The notes beneath the pieces are model-generated. The model was given only the letters and a program-made list of their open reading frames with translations. It did not search any database and was not told the DNA's origin. A stretch of DNA of 64,000 nt, taken from contig NZ_CP088149.1 in the NCBI RefSeq assembly GCF_002845275.2, positions 1 to 64,000 on the forward strand, written 5' to 3'. Made by a program: the position numbers and the translations under genes. Source of the DNA: Pseudomonas sp. S06B 330. Lineage in GTDB: Bacteria; Pseudomonadota; Gammaproteobacteria; Pseudomonadales; Pseudomonadaceae. Numbering within the stretch: position 1 is the first letter of the stretch; every line of letters starts with the position of its first letter. Positions 42,669 through 52,071 of this stretch are shown one piece after another.

Positions 42669-43403
42669 ATGCGCCAAGCGCTCGCCCTGACCCTGGCTGC
42701 TGCACTGCTGAGCGGATGCGCAAGCCACAAACCTGAAGACTACAACGGCATCTGGATCAACCAGAAAGCCATCGATAGCGCTGCCAAAGGCATCAGCCTG
42801 CGCCAGGCCCTGAAAGACAACGGCCCAAACTTCGAATGGAAGCTCAATATCGCCGCTGGACAAGCCAGCGTTGATAATGGCTTTGAACTCGCAGAAGGCC
42901 AGCTCACGGCTGGTGACAAGCAATACCAGGTGGTATTCCCTGGCAACCACGTCGAAACCCTGACGCTGGACGGTGATGAGCTGGTCCAGAACACCAGTCA
43001 GTGGTCGCCTCAACAAAGCTTCGAGAAAGCCCGTAGCCCCGCACCAATGGGCGCCCGTACCGGCACCACCTTCGAGCAGGCCCTGTACAGTGCCTACCTG
43101 GGTGGCGAGTGGAAGATCATGGCAGGCCCAGGTCAAGGCGGAACGGTGCATTTTCGCGACAATGGTGTTGTCGAGGGCTTGCCCAGCCTGGACCGCTACG
43201 CCCTCTGCCTGGCTGGCGACTGCGCCGACATGAGCGGCGCCAACGACAGCCTCTGGCTAGAACGCAATCAGCGCGGCGCACCGTATATTTTCAAGCGCGA
43301 CGGTGATCAACTTGAAATTCTGCGTGCTCTGAACAGTGCGCAGCCTGATGAGAAACCGCAACTCAGCCCTGGCCCTCGCCAGTGGCTACTTGAGCGCGAC
43401 TGA
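42669..43403 (+). CDS. Hypothetical lipoprotein
   Basis: A 244-residue protein with a lipoprotein signal (LLSGCAS, lipidated Cys at about 17). The mature part begins HKPEDYNGIWINQKAIDSA and includes LALGGEWK-like and FRDNG segments suggestive of a small beta-rich fold; no named domain was recognised. The start at 42669 has GGAAAGGA upstream; the frame reaches back to 42552 inside ridA. Its stop lies 1 bp from the convergent epimerase stop. Confidence 0.75.
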   Translation: MRQALALTLAAALLSGCASHKPEDYNGIWINQKAIDSAAKGISLRQALKDNGPNFEWKLNIAAGQASVDNGFELAEGQLTAGDKQYQVVFPGNHVETLTLDGDELVQNTSQWSPQQSFEKARSPAPMGARTGTTFEQALYSAYLGGEWKIMAGPGQGGTVHFRDNGVVEGLPSLDRYALCLAGDCADMSGANDSLWLERNQRGAPYIFKRDGDQLEILRALNSAQPDEKPQLSPGPRQWLLERD

Positions 43404-43404
43404 C

Positions 43405-44262
43405 TCAGCCTTTGCCTTCCAGGATCGCTGCATAGCCTTCCTGGTAGCTCGGGTACTGTGGCACCCAGCCCAGCGCCCGAGCACGGGCATTGCTGCAACG
43501 CTTACTGCCGGTGCGACGCACCCGTTCCTGCTCCGACCATTGCGTGACCCCCATGTACTGGCGTAGCCAGGCCACCACGTCAGCCAGTGCTGCTGGTGCA
43601 TCGTCCACGCCGATGTAGCAACCCTCAAGCACCTGCCCCTGATCATCGGCCTTGAGCAAGAAAGCGAGCAAGCCGGCAGCATCGTCAGCATGAATGCGAT
43701 TAGCGAACAGCGGCGGCTCTTCAGTTACCCGATAACCCTGACGAACCTGGCTAAGCAACCACTCACGCCCTGGGCCGTAGATACCGGTCAAGCGCACGAT
43801 GGTTGCCGGAATGCCGCTGGCCAGCGCCAACCGCTCGGCCTCAAGCATCACCGTTCCGGTGTAATTGTGCGGCTCGGTCACCGAGGTTTCATCGATCCAC
43901 TCGCCCTCCTTCTGGGCATACACGCCACTACTCGAAACGAACAGCAAGCGCCGCGGCTGCTGACCACGCTCGGCCAGCCAGCTCAGAACATGGCGCAGCC
44001 CTTCAACATAAGCCGCCTGATAACCCGCCTGATCGTGCTGGCTGGCGGCTGCGCAATAGACCAGGTAGTCCGGCGACTCCATCGGCCAGGCGTCAGGGCA
44101 ACGACTGTCGAACAAGTCGCCAGCAATGCCCTTTACCCCTTCAGGGAGTTGCTCGATTCTGCGGCGCAGCCCGCTGACCTGCCAGCCACCGACCTGCATT
44201 TGCTTGGCCAGACGGCCACCGACATCGCCACAACCGACGACCAGAACTGAAGGCGCAGACAT
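43405..44262 (-). CDS. NAD(P)-dependent epimerase/SDR family protein (YeeZ-like)
   Basis: A 285-residue extended-SDR-like protein with the nucleotide-binding motif VLVVGCGDVGGRLAKQM at residues 6-22. Further on are the strand-4 region RRLLFVSSSGVYAQKEGEW near 104 and RLTGIYGPGRE near 161, which carries the usual position of substrate contact. Substrate is unknown; relatives include E. coli YeeZ. Monocistronic, divergent from exbB. Confidence 0.85.
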   Translation of the reverse strand: MSAPSVLVVGCGDVGGRLAKQMQVGGWQVSGLRRRIEQLPEGVKGIAGDLFDSRCPDAWPMESPDYLVYCAAASQHDQAGYQAAYVEGLRHVLSWLAERGQQPRRLLFVSSSGVYAQKEGEWIDETSVTEPHNYTGTVMLEAERLALASGIPATIVRLTGIYGPGREWLLSQVRQGYRVTEEPPLFANRIHADDAAGLLAFLLKADDQGQVLEGCYIGVDDAPAALADVVAWLRQYMGVTQWSEQERVRRTGSKRCSNARARALGWVPQYPSYQEGYAAILEGKG

Positions 44263-44352
44263 CCTGAAACTCCAAAAATCAAAGGCCCAGCCTATCCAAA
44301 TAAATCGATAGGCGGCTAGCTATAGTGGAAAAAAAGTAACTTTATTACTTCT

Positions 44353-44375
44353 GCTAACAAGAATTACTTGCAATA
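44353..44375 (+). promoter_or_regulatory. Possible Fur box upstream of exbB-exbD-tonB
   Basis: An A+T-rich imperfect palindrome, AACAAGAATTACTTGCAATA, about 85-105 bp upstream of the ExbB start resembles a Fur site around the GAAT core and CAAG/CTTG arms. Iron regulation of this operon is expected from the TonB system's role; the box itself is a weak match. Confidence 0.35.
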
Positions 44376-44458
44376 ATGGCTGCCCAAATTTTGTTCTCGG
44401 CCTGTCTCGAGGCCTAGAAGGACAACCACCTCTTTCTTCTTCATCAGGTCCGGCCAGC

Positions 44459-45454
44459 ATGACACGTATTCAACCTTCCGCTTCGCCAACCACGCCGCGC
44501 GCATGGCGCGCCATTGCCGCGCTGATGCTCAGCCTGGTCATGGCCCCGGCTGCACTGGCCGATGAGCCGACCACTCCTGCCGCTACTCCCGCTGCCGCCG
44601 TAGCCCCTGCTGTGCCCGGCGCCAGCCAGCCAGCCACCCAGGCCGATCCTGCTGCAAGCCCGGCCGCCGCTGCCGCCGCGCCAGTTGATGGTCAGCCCGT
44701 CAGCGAAACCGAAGAAGTCGAAGCACTGGTCGAAGACACCAGCCTGGGCATGGCCCACGACCTGTCGCCATGGGGCATGTACAAAAACGCCGACATCGTG
44801 GTCAAGATCGTCATGATCGGCCTGGCCATCGCCTCGATCATCACCTGGACCATCTGGATCGCCAAAGGCTTCGAGCTGATGGGCGCCAAGCGTCGCCTGC
44901 GTGGCGAAATCGCTGCCCTCAAGCGTGCCACCACCCTCAAGGAAGCCAGCGACTGCTCCAATAAAGAGGGCACCCTGGCTCACATCCTGGTCCACGATGC
45001 TCTGGATGAGATGCGCCTCTCGGCGAATGCCCGTGAGAAAGAAGGCATCAAGGAACGCGTCAGCTTCCGTCTTGAGCGCCTGGTAGCGGCCAGCGGCCGT
45101 AACATGAGCAGCGGCACCGGAGTATTGGCCACCATCGGTTCCACCGCACCGTTCGTCGGTCTGTTCGGTACAGTATGGGGCATCATGAACAGCTTCATCG
45201 GCATCGCCAAAACCCAGACCACCAACCTCGCGGTGGTTGCCCCAGGCATCGCCGAGGCCTTGCTGGCCACCGCGCTGGGCCTGGTTGCTGCGATCCCGGC
45301 CGTTGTGATCTACAACGTCTTCGCCCGTTCCATCGCTGGCTACAAGGCTCAGGTATCGGACGCCTCGGCTGAAGTCCTGCTGCTGGTCAGCCGCGACCTG
45401 GACCATCAGCCAGGTGAACGCGCCACTGCACCTCACATGGTGAAAGTGGGGTAA
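44459..45454 (+). CDS. exbB: TonB-system energizer ExbB
   Basis: An inner-membrane proton-channel subunit that, with ExbD, energises TonB. A 331-residue long-form ExbB. It has an N-terminal hydrophobic signal-like segment (to about residue 34) and an Ala/Pro-rich periplasmic stretch to about 85. A TM helix follows (DIVVKIVMIGLAIASII near 112), then a cytoplasmic domain and the MotA/TolQ/ExbB channel region (STAPFVGLFGTVWGIMNSF near 228). First gene of exbB-exbD-tonB, 3 bp before exbD. Confidence 0.95.
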   Translation: MTRIQPSASPTTPRAWRAIAALMLSLVMAPAALADEPTTPAATPAAAVAPAVPGASQPATQADPAASPAAAAAAPVDGQPVSETEEVEALVEDTSLGMAHDLSPWGMYKNADIVVKIVMIGLAIASIITWTIWIAKGFELMGAKRRLRGEIAALKRATTLKEASDCSNKEGTLAHILVHDALDEMRLSANAREKEGIKERVSFRLERLVAASGRNMSSGTGVLATIGSTAPFVGLFGTVWGIMNSFIGIAKTQTTNLAVVAPGIAEALLATALGLVAAIPAVVIYNVFARSIAGYKAQVSDASAEVLLLVSRDLDHQPGERATAPHMVKVG

Positions 45455-45457
45455 TCC

Positions 45458-45883
45458 ATGGGCCTGCATCTTAACGAAGGTGGCGACGACCTCGCCGAGA
45501 ACCACGAAATCAACGTCACGCCGTTCATCGACGTGATGTTGGTCCTGCTGATCATCTTCATGGTGGCAGCGCCTCTGGCAACCGTTGATATCAAGGTCGA
45601 CCTGCCCGCCTCAACCGCCAAGCCGGCGCCGAGGCCGGAAAAGCCGATATTCCTCAGCGTCAAGGCCGACCAGAATGTCTATGTCGGCGAAGAGCAGGTC
45701 CAACGCGACCAGCTCGGTGCAGTACTCGACGCCAAGACCAAGGGCGATAAAGACACCACGATCTTCTTCCAGGCGGACAAAGGCGTGGATTACGGTGACT
45801 TGATGGAAGTCATGAACTCACTGCGCGCGGCCGGTTACCTGAAAGTCGGTCTGGTCGGTCTTGAGACGGCAGCCAAGAAATGA
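45458..45883 (+). CDS. exbD: TonB-system protein ExbD
   Basis: A 141-residue partner of ExbB with one N-terminal TM helix containing the proton-carrying aspartate (NVTPFIDVMLVLLIIFMV near 26-43) and a periplasmic domain that contacts TonB. Its last 4 bases overlap the tonB start (ATGA), giving translational coupling. Confidence 0.96.
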   Translation: MGLHLNEGGDDLAENHEINVTPFIDVMLVLLIIFMVAAPLATVDIKVDLPASTAKPAPRPEKPIFLSVKADQNVYVGEEQVQRDQLGAVLDAKTKGDKDTTIFFQADKGVDYGDLMEVMNSLRAAGYLKVGLVGLETAAKK

Positions 45884-46617
45884 TCAAGACGCGGCATAAG
45901 CTGGCGCGTTACAGCACTAGTCTGGCGGTTGTGCTGGGTATCCATGCCATCGCCGTGCTGCTGACGCTCAATTGGTCGGTCCCCCAGGCAATCGAGCTGC
46001 CGCCTGCGGCAATGATGATCGAGATGGCCCCGATGCCGGAACCGGCACCGCCACCGCCCCCCAAAGTGGTAACCCCGCCACAGCCGCCAGCGCCGGTCGA
46101 AGAACCGCCGTTGCCGAAGCTGGCCGAGGCACCGAAGCCAAAGATCGCTGTTGCCAAACAGGTCAAGCCTAAAGCTAAACCGCAGCCGCCCAAGCCTGAG
46201 AAAAAGCCTGAGCCGCCGCAGGAAAAGCCAGCCGACGAAGAAGTGGTCGATACCCCGCCGACAACAGCGCCGACGCAAAAATCGGCTGCTCCAGCGCCGA
46301 GCATCGCCACCAACAGCAATGCCCTGCCAACCTGGCAGAGCGACCTGCTGCGTCACCTGGCGAAGTACAAGCGCTACCCGGAAAACGCTCGGCGCATGCG
46401 CATGGAAGGCATCAACCGACTGCGATTCGTGGTGGATGGCGAAGGCAAGATCCTGTCGTACACCTTAGCTGGCGGCTCGGGTAGCGCAGCACTGGATCGA
46501 GCGACCTTGGAGATGATCCGTCGCGCGCAGCCTGTACCTCCACCGCCTAAGGAATTGCTCAATAACGGCAGCATCGAGGTGATTGCGCCTTTCGTCTACT
46601 CGCTGGACAAGCGCTAA
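45880..46617 (+). CDS. tonB: Energy transducer TonB
   Basis: A 245-residue periplasm-spanning protein delivering energy to outer-membrane receptors. One N-terminal TM helix (about 12-32), a Pro/Lys/Glu-rich spacer (about 45-130; PPPKVVTPPQPPAPVEEPP) and the C-terminal TonB domain (about 150-240; YPENARRMRMEGINRLRFVV). The cognate receptors are not in this window. Confidence 0.95.
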   Translation: MIKTRHKLARYSTSLAVVLGIHAIAVLLTLNWSVPQAIELPPAAMMIEMAPMPEPAPPPPPKVVTPPQPPAPVEEPPLPKLAEAPKPKIAVAKQVKPKAKPQPPKPEKKPEPPQEKPADEEVVDTPPTTAPTQKSAAPAPSIATNSNALPTWQSDLLRHLAKYKRYPENARRMRMEGINRLRFVVDGEGKILSYTLAGGSGSAALDRATLEMIRRAQPVPPPPKELLNNGSIEVIAPFVYSLDKR

Positions 46618-46710
46618 CGCTTTGTTTCTGTCACAAACAAGCAACTCTGATAACGTGCGTCTATCGATTGCAGCCGCTATGCTGGGGCCGCAACTTCATG
46701 GACGCACGTT

Positions 46711-47631
46711 ATGACCCTCACAGAATTGCGCTACATCGTCACCCTCGCCCAAGAGCAACACTTCGGCCATGCCGCCGAGCGCTGCCACGTCAGCCAACCG
46801 ACTCTGTCGGTAGGCGTGAAGAAGCTTGAGGACGAGCTCGGTGTACTGATCTTCGAGCGCAGCAAAAGCGCGGTACGCCTGACCCCGGTTGGCGAAGGCA
46901 TCGTCGCCCAGGCCCAGAAGGTCCTGGAACAAGCCCAAGGTATCCGCGAACTGGCCCAGGCCGGCAAGAATCAGCTGACCGCACCGCTGAAAGTCGGTGC
47001 GATCTACACCGTCGGCCCGTACCTGTTCCCGCACCTGATCCCGCAGCTGCACCGGGTCGCCCCGCAGATGCCGCTGTACATCGAAGAGAACTTCACGCAC
47101 ATCCTGCGCGACAAGCTGCGCAACGGTGAGCTCGACGCGGTGATCATCGCCCTGCCGTTCAACGAGGCCGATGTCCTGACCTTGCCCCTGTACGATGAAC
47201 CCTTCTATGTCTTGATGCCCAGCGAACACCCGTGGACCAAGAAAGAGACCATCGACGCCAGCCTGCTCAACGACAAGAGCCTGCTGCTCCTGGGTGAAGG
47301 CCACTGCTTCCGCGATCAGGTGCTCGAGGCGTGCCCAACCCTGGCCAAAGGCAGTGACGGTGCCAAGCACACCACGGTCGAGTCCAGCTCGCTGGAGACG
47401 ATCCGCCACATGGTGGCCTCGGGTCTAGGTGTGTCGATCCTGCCGCTTTCGGCGGTCCACAGCCATCACTATGCCCCTGGGGTCATCGAAGTGCGCCCTT
47501 TGAGCCCACCAGCACCGTTTCGCACCGTGGCAATCGCCTGGCGCGCCAGCTTCCCGCGACCGAAAGCGATCGAGATCCTCGCCGACTCCATCCGCCTGTG
47601 CTCGGTGGCAAAACCCACTGTGAGCCAGTAG
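46711..47631 (+). CDS. oxyR: Hydrogen-peroxide-sensing regulator OxyR
   Basis: A LysR-type activator of peroxide defence genes. 306 residues with the HTH at about 1-60 (ERCHVSQPTLSVGVKKLEDE) and a redox domain holding the two sensing cysteines in GEGHCFRDQVLEAC, nine positions apart as in E. coli C199/C208. This pair distinguishes it from other LTTRs. recG follows 9 bp later, the conserved pseudomonad oxyR-recG pair. Confidence 0.96.
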   Translation: MTLTELRYIVTLAQEQHFGHAAERCHVSQPTLSVGVKKLEDELGVLIFERSKSAVRLTPVGEGIVAQAQKVLEQAQGIRELAQAGKNQLTAPLKVGAIYTVGPYLFPHLIPQLHRVAPQMPLYIEENFTHILRDKLRNGELDAVIIALPFNEADVLTLPLYDEPFYVLMPSEHPWTKKETIDASLLNDKSLLLLGEGHCFRDQVLEACPTLAKGSDGAKHTTVESSSLETIRHMVASGLGVSILPLSAVHSHHYAPGVIEVRPLSPPAPFRTVAIAWRASFPRPKAIEILADSIRLCSVAKPTVSQ

Positions 47632-47640
47632 GAAGTCGCC

Positions 47641-49716
47641 ATGCCGGAGTTGTCCCAGGTATCGGTGACTGCACTGAAGGGCGTGGGCGAAGCCATGGCC
47701 GAGAAGCTCGCCAAGGTCGGCCTGGAGAACCTCCAGGACGTGCTCTTCCACCTGCCCTTGCGCTATCAGGACCGCACCCGTGTGGTCCCGATCGGAGCCC
47801 TGCGCCCTGGCCAGGATGCGGTGATCGAAGGCGTGGTCAGCGGCACCGATGTGGTCATGGGCAAGCGCCGCAGCCTGCTGGTGCGCCTGGGTGATGGCAC
47901 TGGCGTGTTGAGCCTGCGCTTCTATCACTTCAGCAATGCGCAAAAGGAAGGCATGAAGCGCGGCACCCATCTGCGCTGCTACGGCGAAGCCCGTCCCGGT
48001 GCCTCTGGCCTGGAAATTTACCATCCGGAGTACCGCGCCCTGACTGGCGACGAACCGGCACCGGTGGAACAGACCCTGACACCGATCTATCCGACCACCG
48101 AAGGCCTTACCCAGCAACGCCTGCGCCAGCTGTGCCAGCAGAGCCTGGCGATGCTCGGCCCACGCAGCCTGCCCGATTGGATGCCAGCGGAACTGGCCCG
48201 GGATTATCAACTCGCACCACTCGCCGATGCCATCCGCTACCTGCATCACCCACCCGCCGATGCCGATGTCGATGAGCTTGCCGAAGGTCAACACTGGGCC
48301 CAGCACCGTCTGGCGTTCGAAGAGTTGCTGACCCATCAGCTATCGCAGCAACGCCTGCGCGAAAGCCTGCGCGCACAACGGGCGCCGGTACTGCCCAAAG
48401 CCACGCGTTTGCCCCAGCAGTACCTGGCCAACCTTGGCTTCGCCCCGACTGGCGCCCAGCAACGGGTCGGCAACGAGATTGCCTACGACCTCAGCCAGCC
48501 GGAGCCGATGTTGCGCCTGGTCCAGGGCGACGTTGGCGCCGGCAAGACCGTGGTTGCCGCCCTCGCGGCCCTGCAAGCCCTGGAGGCGGGTTATCAGGTC
48601 GCGCTGATGGCACCCACCGAGATTCTCGCTGAACAGCACTTCGTGACCTTCAAGCGCTGGCTGGAGCCGCTGGGCATTGAAGTCGCCTGGCTGGCCGGTA
48701 AGCTCAAGGGCAAGGCCCGGGCCAGCGCTCTGGAACAAATTGCAGGTGGCGCCCCCATGGTGGTCGGTACCCATGCGCTGTTCCAGGACGAAGTGAAGTT
48801 CAAGAATCTAGCCCTGGCGATCATCGACGAACAACATCGTTTTGGCGTCCAGCAGCGCCTGGCCCTGCGTCAGAAAGGTGTTGGCGGCCAGCTCTGCCCA
48901 CACCAACTGATCATGACCGCGACGCCAATACCGCGCACCCTGGCAATGAGCGCCTACGCCGACCTGGACACCTCGATCCTCGATGAACTGCCGCCCGGAC
49001 GCACCCCGGTCAACACCGTGCTGGTAGCTGACAGCCGGCGCTTCGAAGTGGTCGAACGGGTGCGCGCCGCCTGCGCTGAAGGGCGTCAGGCCTATTGGGT
49101 CTGTACCTTGATCGAAGAGTCCGAGGAGCTGACCTGTCAGGCCGCGGAAACTACCTTTGAAGAGCTCGGCAGCGCCTTGGGCGAGCTGCGTGTTGGCCTG
49201 ATCCACGGGCGCATGAAGCCCGCTGAAAAGGCCGCAGTCATGGCCGAGTTCAAACAAGGTCATCTGCAACTGCTGGTGGCGACCACAGTGATCGAGGTCG
49301 GGGTCGATGTACCCAATGCCAGCCTGATGATCATCGAAAACCCTGAACGCCTGGGCCTGGCCCAACTGCACCAGTTGCGTGGTCGGGTCGGCCGCGGTAG
49401 CGCGGCGAGCCATTGTGTACTGCTCTACCATCCGCCGCTGTCACAGATCGGTCGTGAACGGCTGGGAATCATGCGCGAAACCAATGACGGCTTCATCATT
49501 GCCGAGAAAGACCTCGAACTGCGCGGCCCAGGCGAGATGCTAGGCACCCGCCAGACAGGGCTGTTGCAGTTCAAAGTCGCCGACCTGATGCGCGATGCCG
49601 ATCTGCTACCGGCCGTGCGTGATGCCGCTCAGGCGTTGCTGGCGCGCTGGCCTGAGCATGTCAGCCCACTGCTGGACCGCTGGCTGCGCCATGGCCAGCA
49701 ATATGGACAGGTGTGA
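47641..49716 (+). CDS. recG: ATP-dependent DNA helicase RecG
   Basis: Regresses stalled forks and branch-migrates Holliday junctions. The 691-residue protein has the wedge/OB domain in the first 200 residues (LHHPLRYQD-like region near 37), Walker A GDVGAGKTVVA near 298, DEXH-type box IIDEQHRFG near 394, TATPIPRTLAMSAYAD near 423 and the C-terminal motifs VGVDVPNAS and LHQLRGRVGRG. Full length and intact. Confidence 0.96.
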   Translation: MPELSQVSVTALKGVGEAMAEKLAKVGLENLQDVLFHLPLRYQDRTRVVPIGALRPGQDAVIEGVVSGTDVVMGKRRSLLVRLGDGTGVLSLRFYHFSNAQKEGMKRGTHLRCYGEARPGASGLEIYHPEYRALTGDEPAPVEQTLTPIYPTTEGLTQQRLRQLCQQSLAMLGPRSLPDWMPAELARDYQLAPLADAIRYLHHPPADADVDELAEGQHWAQHRLAFEELLTHQLSQQRLRESLRAQRAPVLPKATRLPQQYLANLGFAPTGAQQRVGNEIAYDLSQPEPMLRLVQGDVGAGKTVVAALAALQALEAGYQVALMAPTEILAEQHFVTFKRWLEPLGIEVAWLAGKLKGKARASALEQIAGGAPMVVGTHALFQDEVKFKNLALAIIDEQHRFGVQQRLALRQKGVGGQLCPHQLIMTATPIPRTLAMSAYADLDTSILDELPPGRTPVNTVLVADSRRFEVVERVRAACAEGRQAYWVCTLIEESEELTCQAAETTFEELGSALGELRVGLIHGRMKPAEKAAVMAEFKQGHLQLLVATTVIEVGVDVPNASLMIIENPERLGLAQLHQLRGRVGRGSAASHCVLLYHPPLSQIGRERLGIMRETNDGFIIAEKDLELRGPGEMLGTRQTGLLQFKVADLMRDADLLPAVRDAAQALLARWPEHVSPLLDRWLRHGQQYGQV

Positions 49717-49794
49717 CGCCCGTCCCAGAATGGATCCAGCTAGGACCTCAAGCTGGTTATACTCTTGCGATTGTAAAATTTCTGGATACAGACC

Positions 49795-51195
49795 ATGACT
49801 GAAGTTGCCCTGGACACCGCAACCCCCCACGCTCCGTCTGTTATCCGGCTGCTGCTGGAAAAGCTCGGCATCGCCTATCGCGAAGTGCTCGACAACCCAA
49901 ACCTGTTACCTGAGCGCAAGGTCCAGGCGGTGCTGCTCGATGACGAAGTCGGCGCCCTGATGGTGCTGTTTCCACAGAGCCACCTGCTCGACCTCAATCG
50001 CCTCGCCGAACTGACCGGTCGCAAGCTGGCCGCCGTGCCTCTGGATCGCCTCAAGCATATGCTCGACAAGCATGGCCTGAAGAAGCTCCCTGGCCTTGCG
50101 GCGCTGACCAGTTCACCGTGCCTCTATGAAGAAAGCCTGCTGAAACCTGAGCGTCTGCTGGTGCACTCCGGTGAAGACGGCATGCTGCTGGAGTTCGAGC
50201 GCGATGACTTCAAGAAAATGCTTAGCAAAGCCAGCACGGGCAATTTCGGTGAGCCACTGAGCAGCATCCGTCCGAACCTCGATCGCCCGACGGACGACCG
50301 CGAAGAGATCAGCCAGGCGGTCCAGGCATTTACCGCTCGACGAATCCAGCAGCGCCTGGAAAACACCATCGAGATTCCACCGCTGGCGGAAACCGCGCAA
50401 AAAATCATCAAGCTGCGCGTCGACCCTAATGCCACCATCGACGACATTACTGGCGTGGTCGAGACCGACCCGGCCTTGGCCGCCCAAGTCGTCAGTTGGG
50501 CGGCTTCGCCCTACTACGCTTCACCGGGCAAGATTCGCTCGGTCGAAGATGCCATCGTGCGCGTGCTGGGCTTTGACCTGGTGATCAATCTGGCGCTGGG
50601 ACTGGCGCTTGGCAAGACCCTGAGCCTGCCCAAGGATCATCCACAGCAAGCAACACCTTACTGGCAGCAGTCAATCTACACCGCCGCCGTGATCGAAGGC
50701 CTGACCCGCGCCATGCCACGTGCAGAACGTCCAGAAGCGGGCCTGACCTACCTCGCCGGACTGCTGCACAACTTCGGTTATCTGCTACTGGCGCATGTGT
50801 TTCCGCCGCATTTCTCGCTGATCTGCCGTCATCTGGAGGTCAACCCGCACCTATGCCACAGCTACGTCGAACAGCACCTGCTGGGGATCAGCCGCGAACA
50901 GATCGGGGCGTGGTTAATGCGCATGTGGGATATGCCCGAGGAGCTGGCCACCGCGCTGCGCTTCCAGCACGACCCACAGTACGATGGTGACTACGCCGCC
51001 TTTCCCAATCTGGTGTGCCTGGCGGTGCGCCTGCTGCGCACCCGCGGAATTGGTTCGGGCCCGAACCAGCCGATCCCCGACGAACTGCTTGAGCGCCTGA
51101 GCATCAGCCGTGAAAAGGCCGATGACGTGGTGAACAAAGTGCTGGAAGCAGAAGCGCTGCTGCGCGAGCTGGCTTCACAGTTTAGCCAGCACTGA
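49795..51195 (+). CDS. YbaK-like domain fused to HDOD domain
   Basis: A 466-residue protein. The first ~150 residues resemble the YbaK/ProX aminoacyl-tRNA-deacylase fold (SVIRLLLEKLGIAYREV, KVQAVLLDD, HLLDLNRLAELTGRKL). Residues about 180-380 form an HDOD domain (IPPLAETAQKIIKLRVDPNAT, TDPALAAQVVSWAASPYYA, YLAGLLHNFGYLLLA). HDOD domains usually act in signalling or protein contacts, without the metal site of true HD hydrolases. The combination suggests a regulator using a deacylase-like sensor; function is unknown. It has its own terminator. Confidence 0.85.
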   Translation: MTEVALDTATPHAPSVIRLLLEKLGIAYREVLDNPNLLPERKVQAVLLDDEVGALMVLFPQSHLLDLNRLAELTGRKLAAVPLDRLKHMLDKHGLKKLPGLAALTSSPCLYEESLLKPERLLVHSGEDGMLLEFERDDFKKMLSKASTGNFGEPLSSIRPNLDRPTDDREEISQAVQAFTARRIQQRLENTIEIPPLAETAQKIIKLRVDPNATIDDITGVVETDPALAAQVVSWAASPYYASPGKIRSVEDAIVRVLGFDLVINLALGLALGKTLSLPKDHPQQATPYWQQSIYTAAVIEGLTRAMPRAERPEAGLTYLAGLLHNFGYLLLAHVFPPHFSLICRHLEVNPHLCHSYVEQHLLGISREQIGAWLMRMWDMPEELATALRFQHDPQYDGDYAAFPNLVCLAVRLLRTRGIGSGPNQPIPDELLERLSISREKADDVVNKVLEAEALLRELASQFSQH

Positions 51196-51201
51196 GCCTA
51201 T

Positions 51202-51229
51202 GGCCTGACCGAGGAGGTCAGGCCTTTTT
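51202..51229 (+). terminator. Rho-independent terminator of the HDOD gene
   Basis: TGGCCTGACC, a 5-base loop and GGTCAGGCC, followed by TTTTTC. It starts 7 bp past the stop and its right arm overlaps the last codons of the convergent SCP2 gene. Confidence 0.85.
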
Positions 51230-51592
51230 CTTCGGCTTCAAGTACTTCATCAGGCCCTGGAACCAGATCACCAGTGCCGGATTGCCCTTAATCTGGATGC
51301 TCTTGTCCTGAATACCCTGCATGAACGCCAATTGCTTGTTCTTCGCTTGCAGGGTGGCAAAGCCGAACGCTGCATCCTTGAAAGCGATGGCAAACGCAGG
51401 TTGGGGGTGTGTGCCGGACTGACTGCTGATACGCAAATCTTTGACGATGAAATGCCGCGCAACTTTGCCATCGAGGGTCTGCAGCTGGAACACCAGATCC
51501 TTGTCGGCCAGTTGCTGCTGGAATGCCGGGTTTTTGCGACTGGCCTTGGCCATCAACAACCCCATGGCCCAAAGGAGAAAGCGAAACTTCAT
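51218..51592 (-). CDS. SCP2 sterol-binding-like protein
   Basis: A 124-residue protein resembling a stand-alone SCP2 domain: FQLQTLDGKVARHFIVKD near 35, FAIAFKDAAFGFATLQ near 68, and IQIKGNPALVIWFQGLMKYL near 99. SCP2 domains hold hydrophobic ligands; in bacteria this often relates to lipid or ubiquinone metabolism. An N-terminal hydrophobic stretch (FRFLLWAMGLLMA) may be a membrane association element. It has a Lys-rich C-terminus (KPKKKA). Confidence 0.75.
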   Translation of the reverse strand: MKFRFLLWAMGLLMAKASRKNPAFQQQLADKDLVFQLQTLDGKVARHFIVKDLRISSQSGTHPQPAFAIAFKDAAFGFATLQAKNKQLAFMQGIQDKSIQIKGNPALVIWFQGLMKYLKPKKKA

Positions 51593-51731
51593 ATGCGCGC
51601 CTCGGCTAAAAAGTGACTGGCGAAGCAGTTTATAGTCTCGCTACAAAAACACCATACTTTGCCGCTCTTTTCGCGAAGTTCAGCGCTGTTGCCTCTGTAA
51701 CCACGTAATTCCCTCGTTCGCAGCTGGCCCG

Positions 51732-51776
51732 GCAATAAAAAACGGGCACCGTGATCGGGTGCCCGTTTTTTATTGC
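51732..51776. terminator. Strong bidirectional terminator downstream of hupB
   Basis: A perfect 19-bp inverted repeat with central arms ACGGGCACC/GGTGCCCGT and A- and T-runs on the two sides. It starts 20 bp after the HU stop. The rest of the gap 51593-51795 must hold the SCP2-gene promoter; I see nothing else. Confidence 0.92.
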
Positions 51777-51795
51777 AATCAACCTGTGTGAGGCA

Positions 51796-52071
51796 TCACG
51801 GATTGACGCTGTCCTTCAGGGATTTGCCTGGCTTGAACGCAACGGTGTTGCTGGCTTTGATTTTGACGGGCTCACCGGTCTGCGGATTCTTGCCAGTGCG
51901 AGCACCGCGGTGGCGCTGCAGGAAGGTACCGAAGCCGACCAGCGTCACGCTGTCTTTGCGATGCAGGGCGCCAGTAATTTCTTCGAGCACAGCGTTGAGC
52001 ACGCGATTGGCTTGCTCTTTGGTGAGATCGGCCTTTTCAGCGATAGCTGCGGCGAGTTCTGGTTTGCGCAT
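51796..52071 (-). CDS. hupB: DNA-binding protein HU (HupB type)
   Basis: A 91-residue nucleoid protein that bends DNA non-specifically. Sequence MRKPELAAAIAEKADL at the start, VGFGTFLQRHRGARTGKNP near 45 for the DNA-embracing arm and VAFKPGKSLKD at the end. The start at 52071 has GAGG 7 bases upstream; the open frame to 52215 is not HU-like. Which HU paralogue it is cannot be fixed from the sequence alone. Confidence 0.93.
   Translation of the reverse strand: MRKPELAAAIAEKADLTKEQANRVLNAVLEEITGALHRKDSVTLVGFGTFLQRHRGARTGKNPQTGEPVKIKASNTVAFKPGKSLKDSVNP

Noticed and set aside
44459..46617. TolQ-TolR-TolA instead of ExbB-ExbD-TonB
   Set aside because: The long Ala/Pro-rich N-terminal part of the first protein, the TonB C-terminal domain and the absence of tolB/pal point to ExbB-ExbD-TonB.
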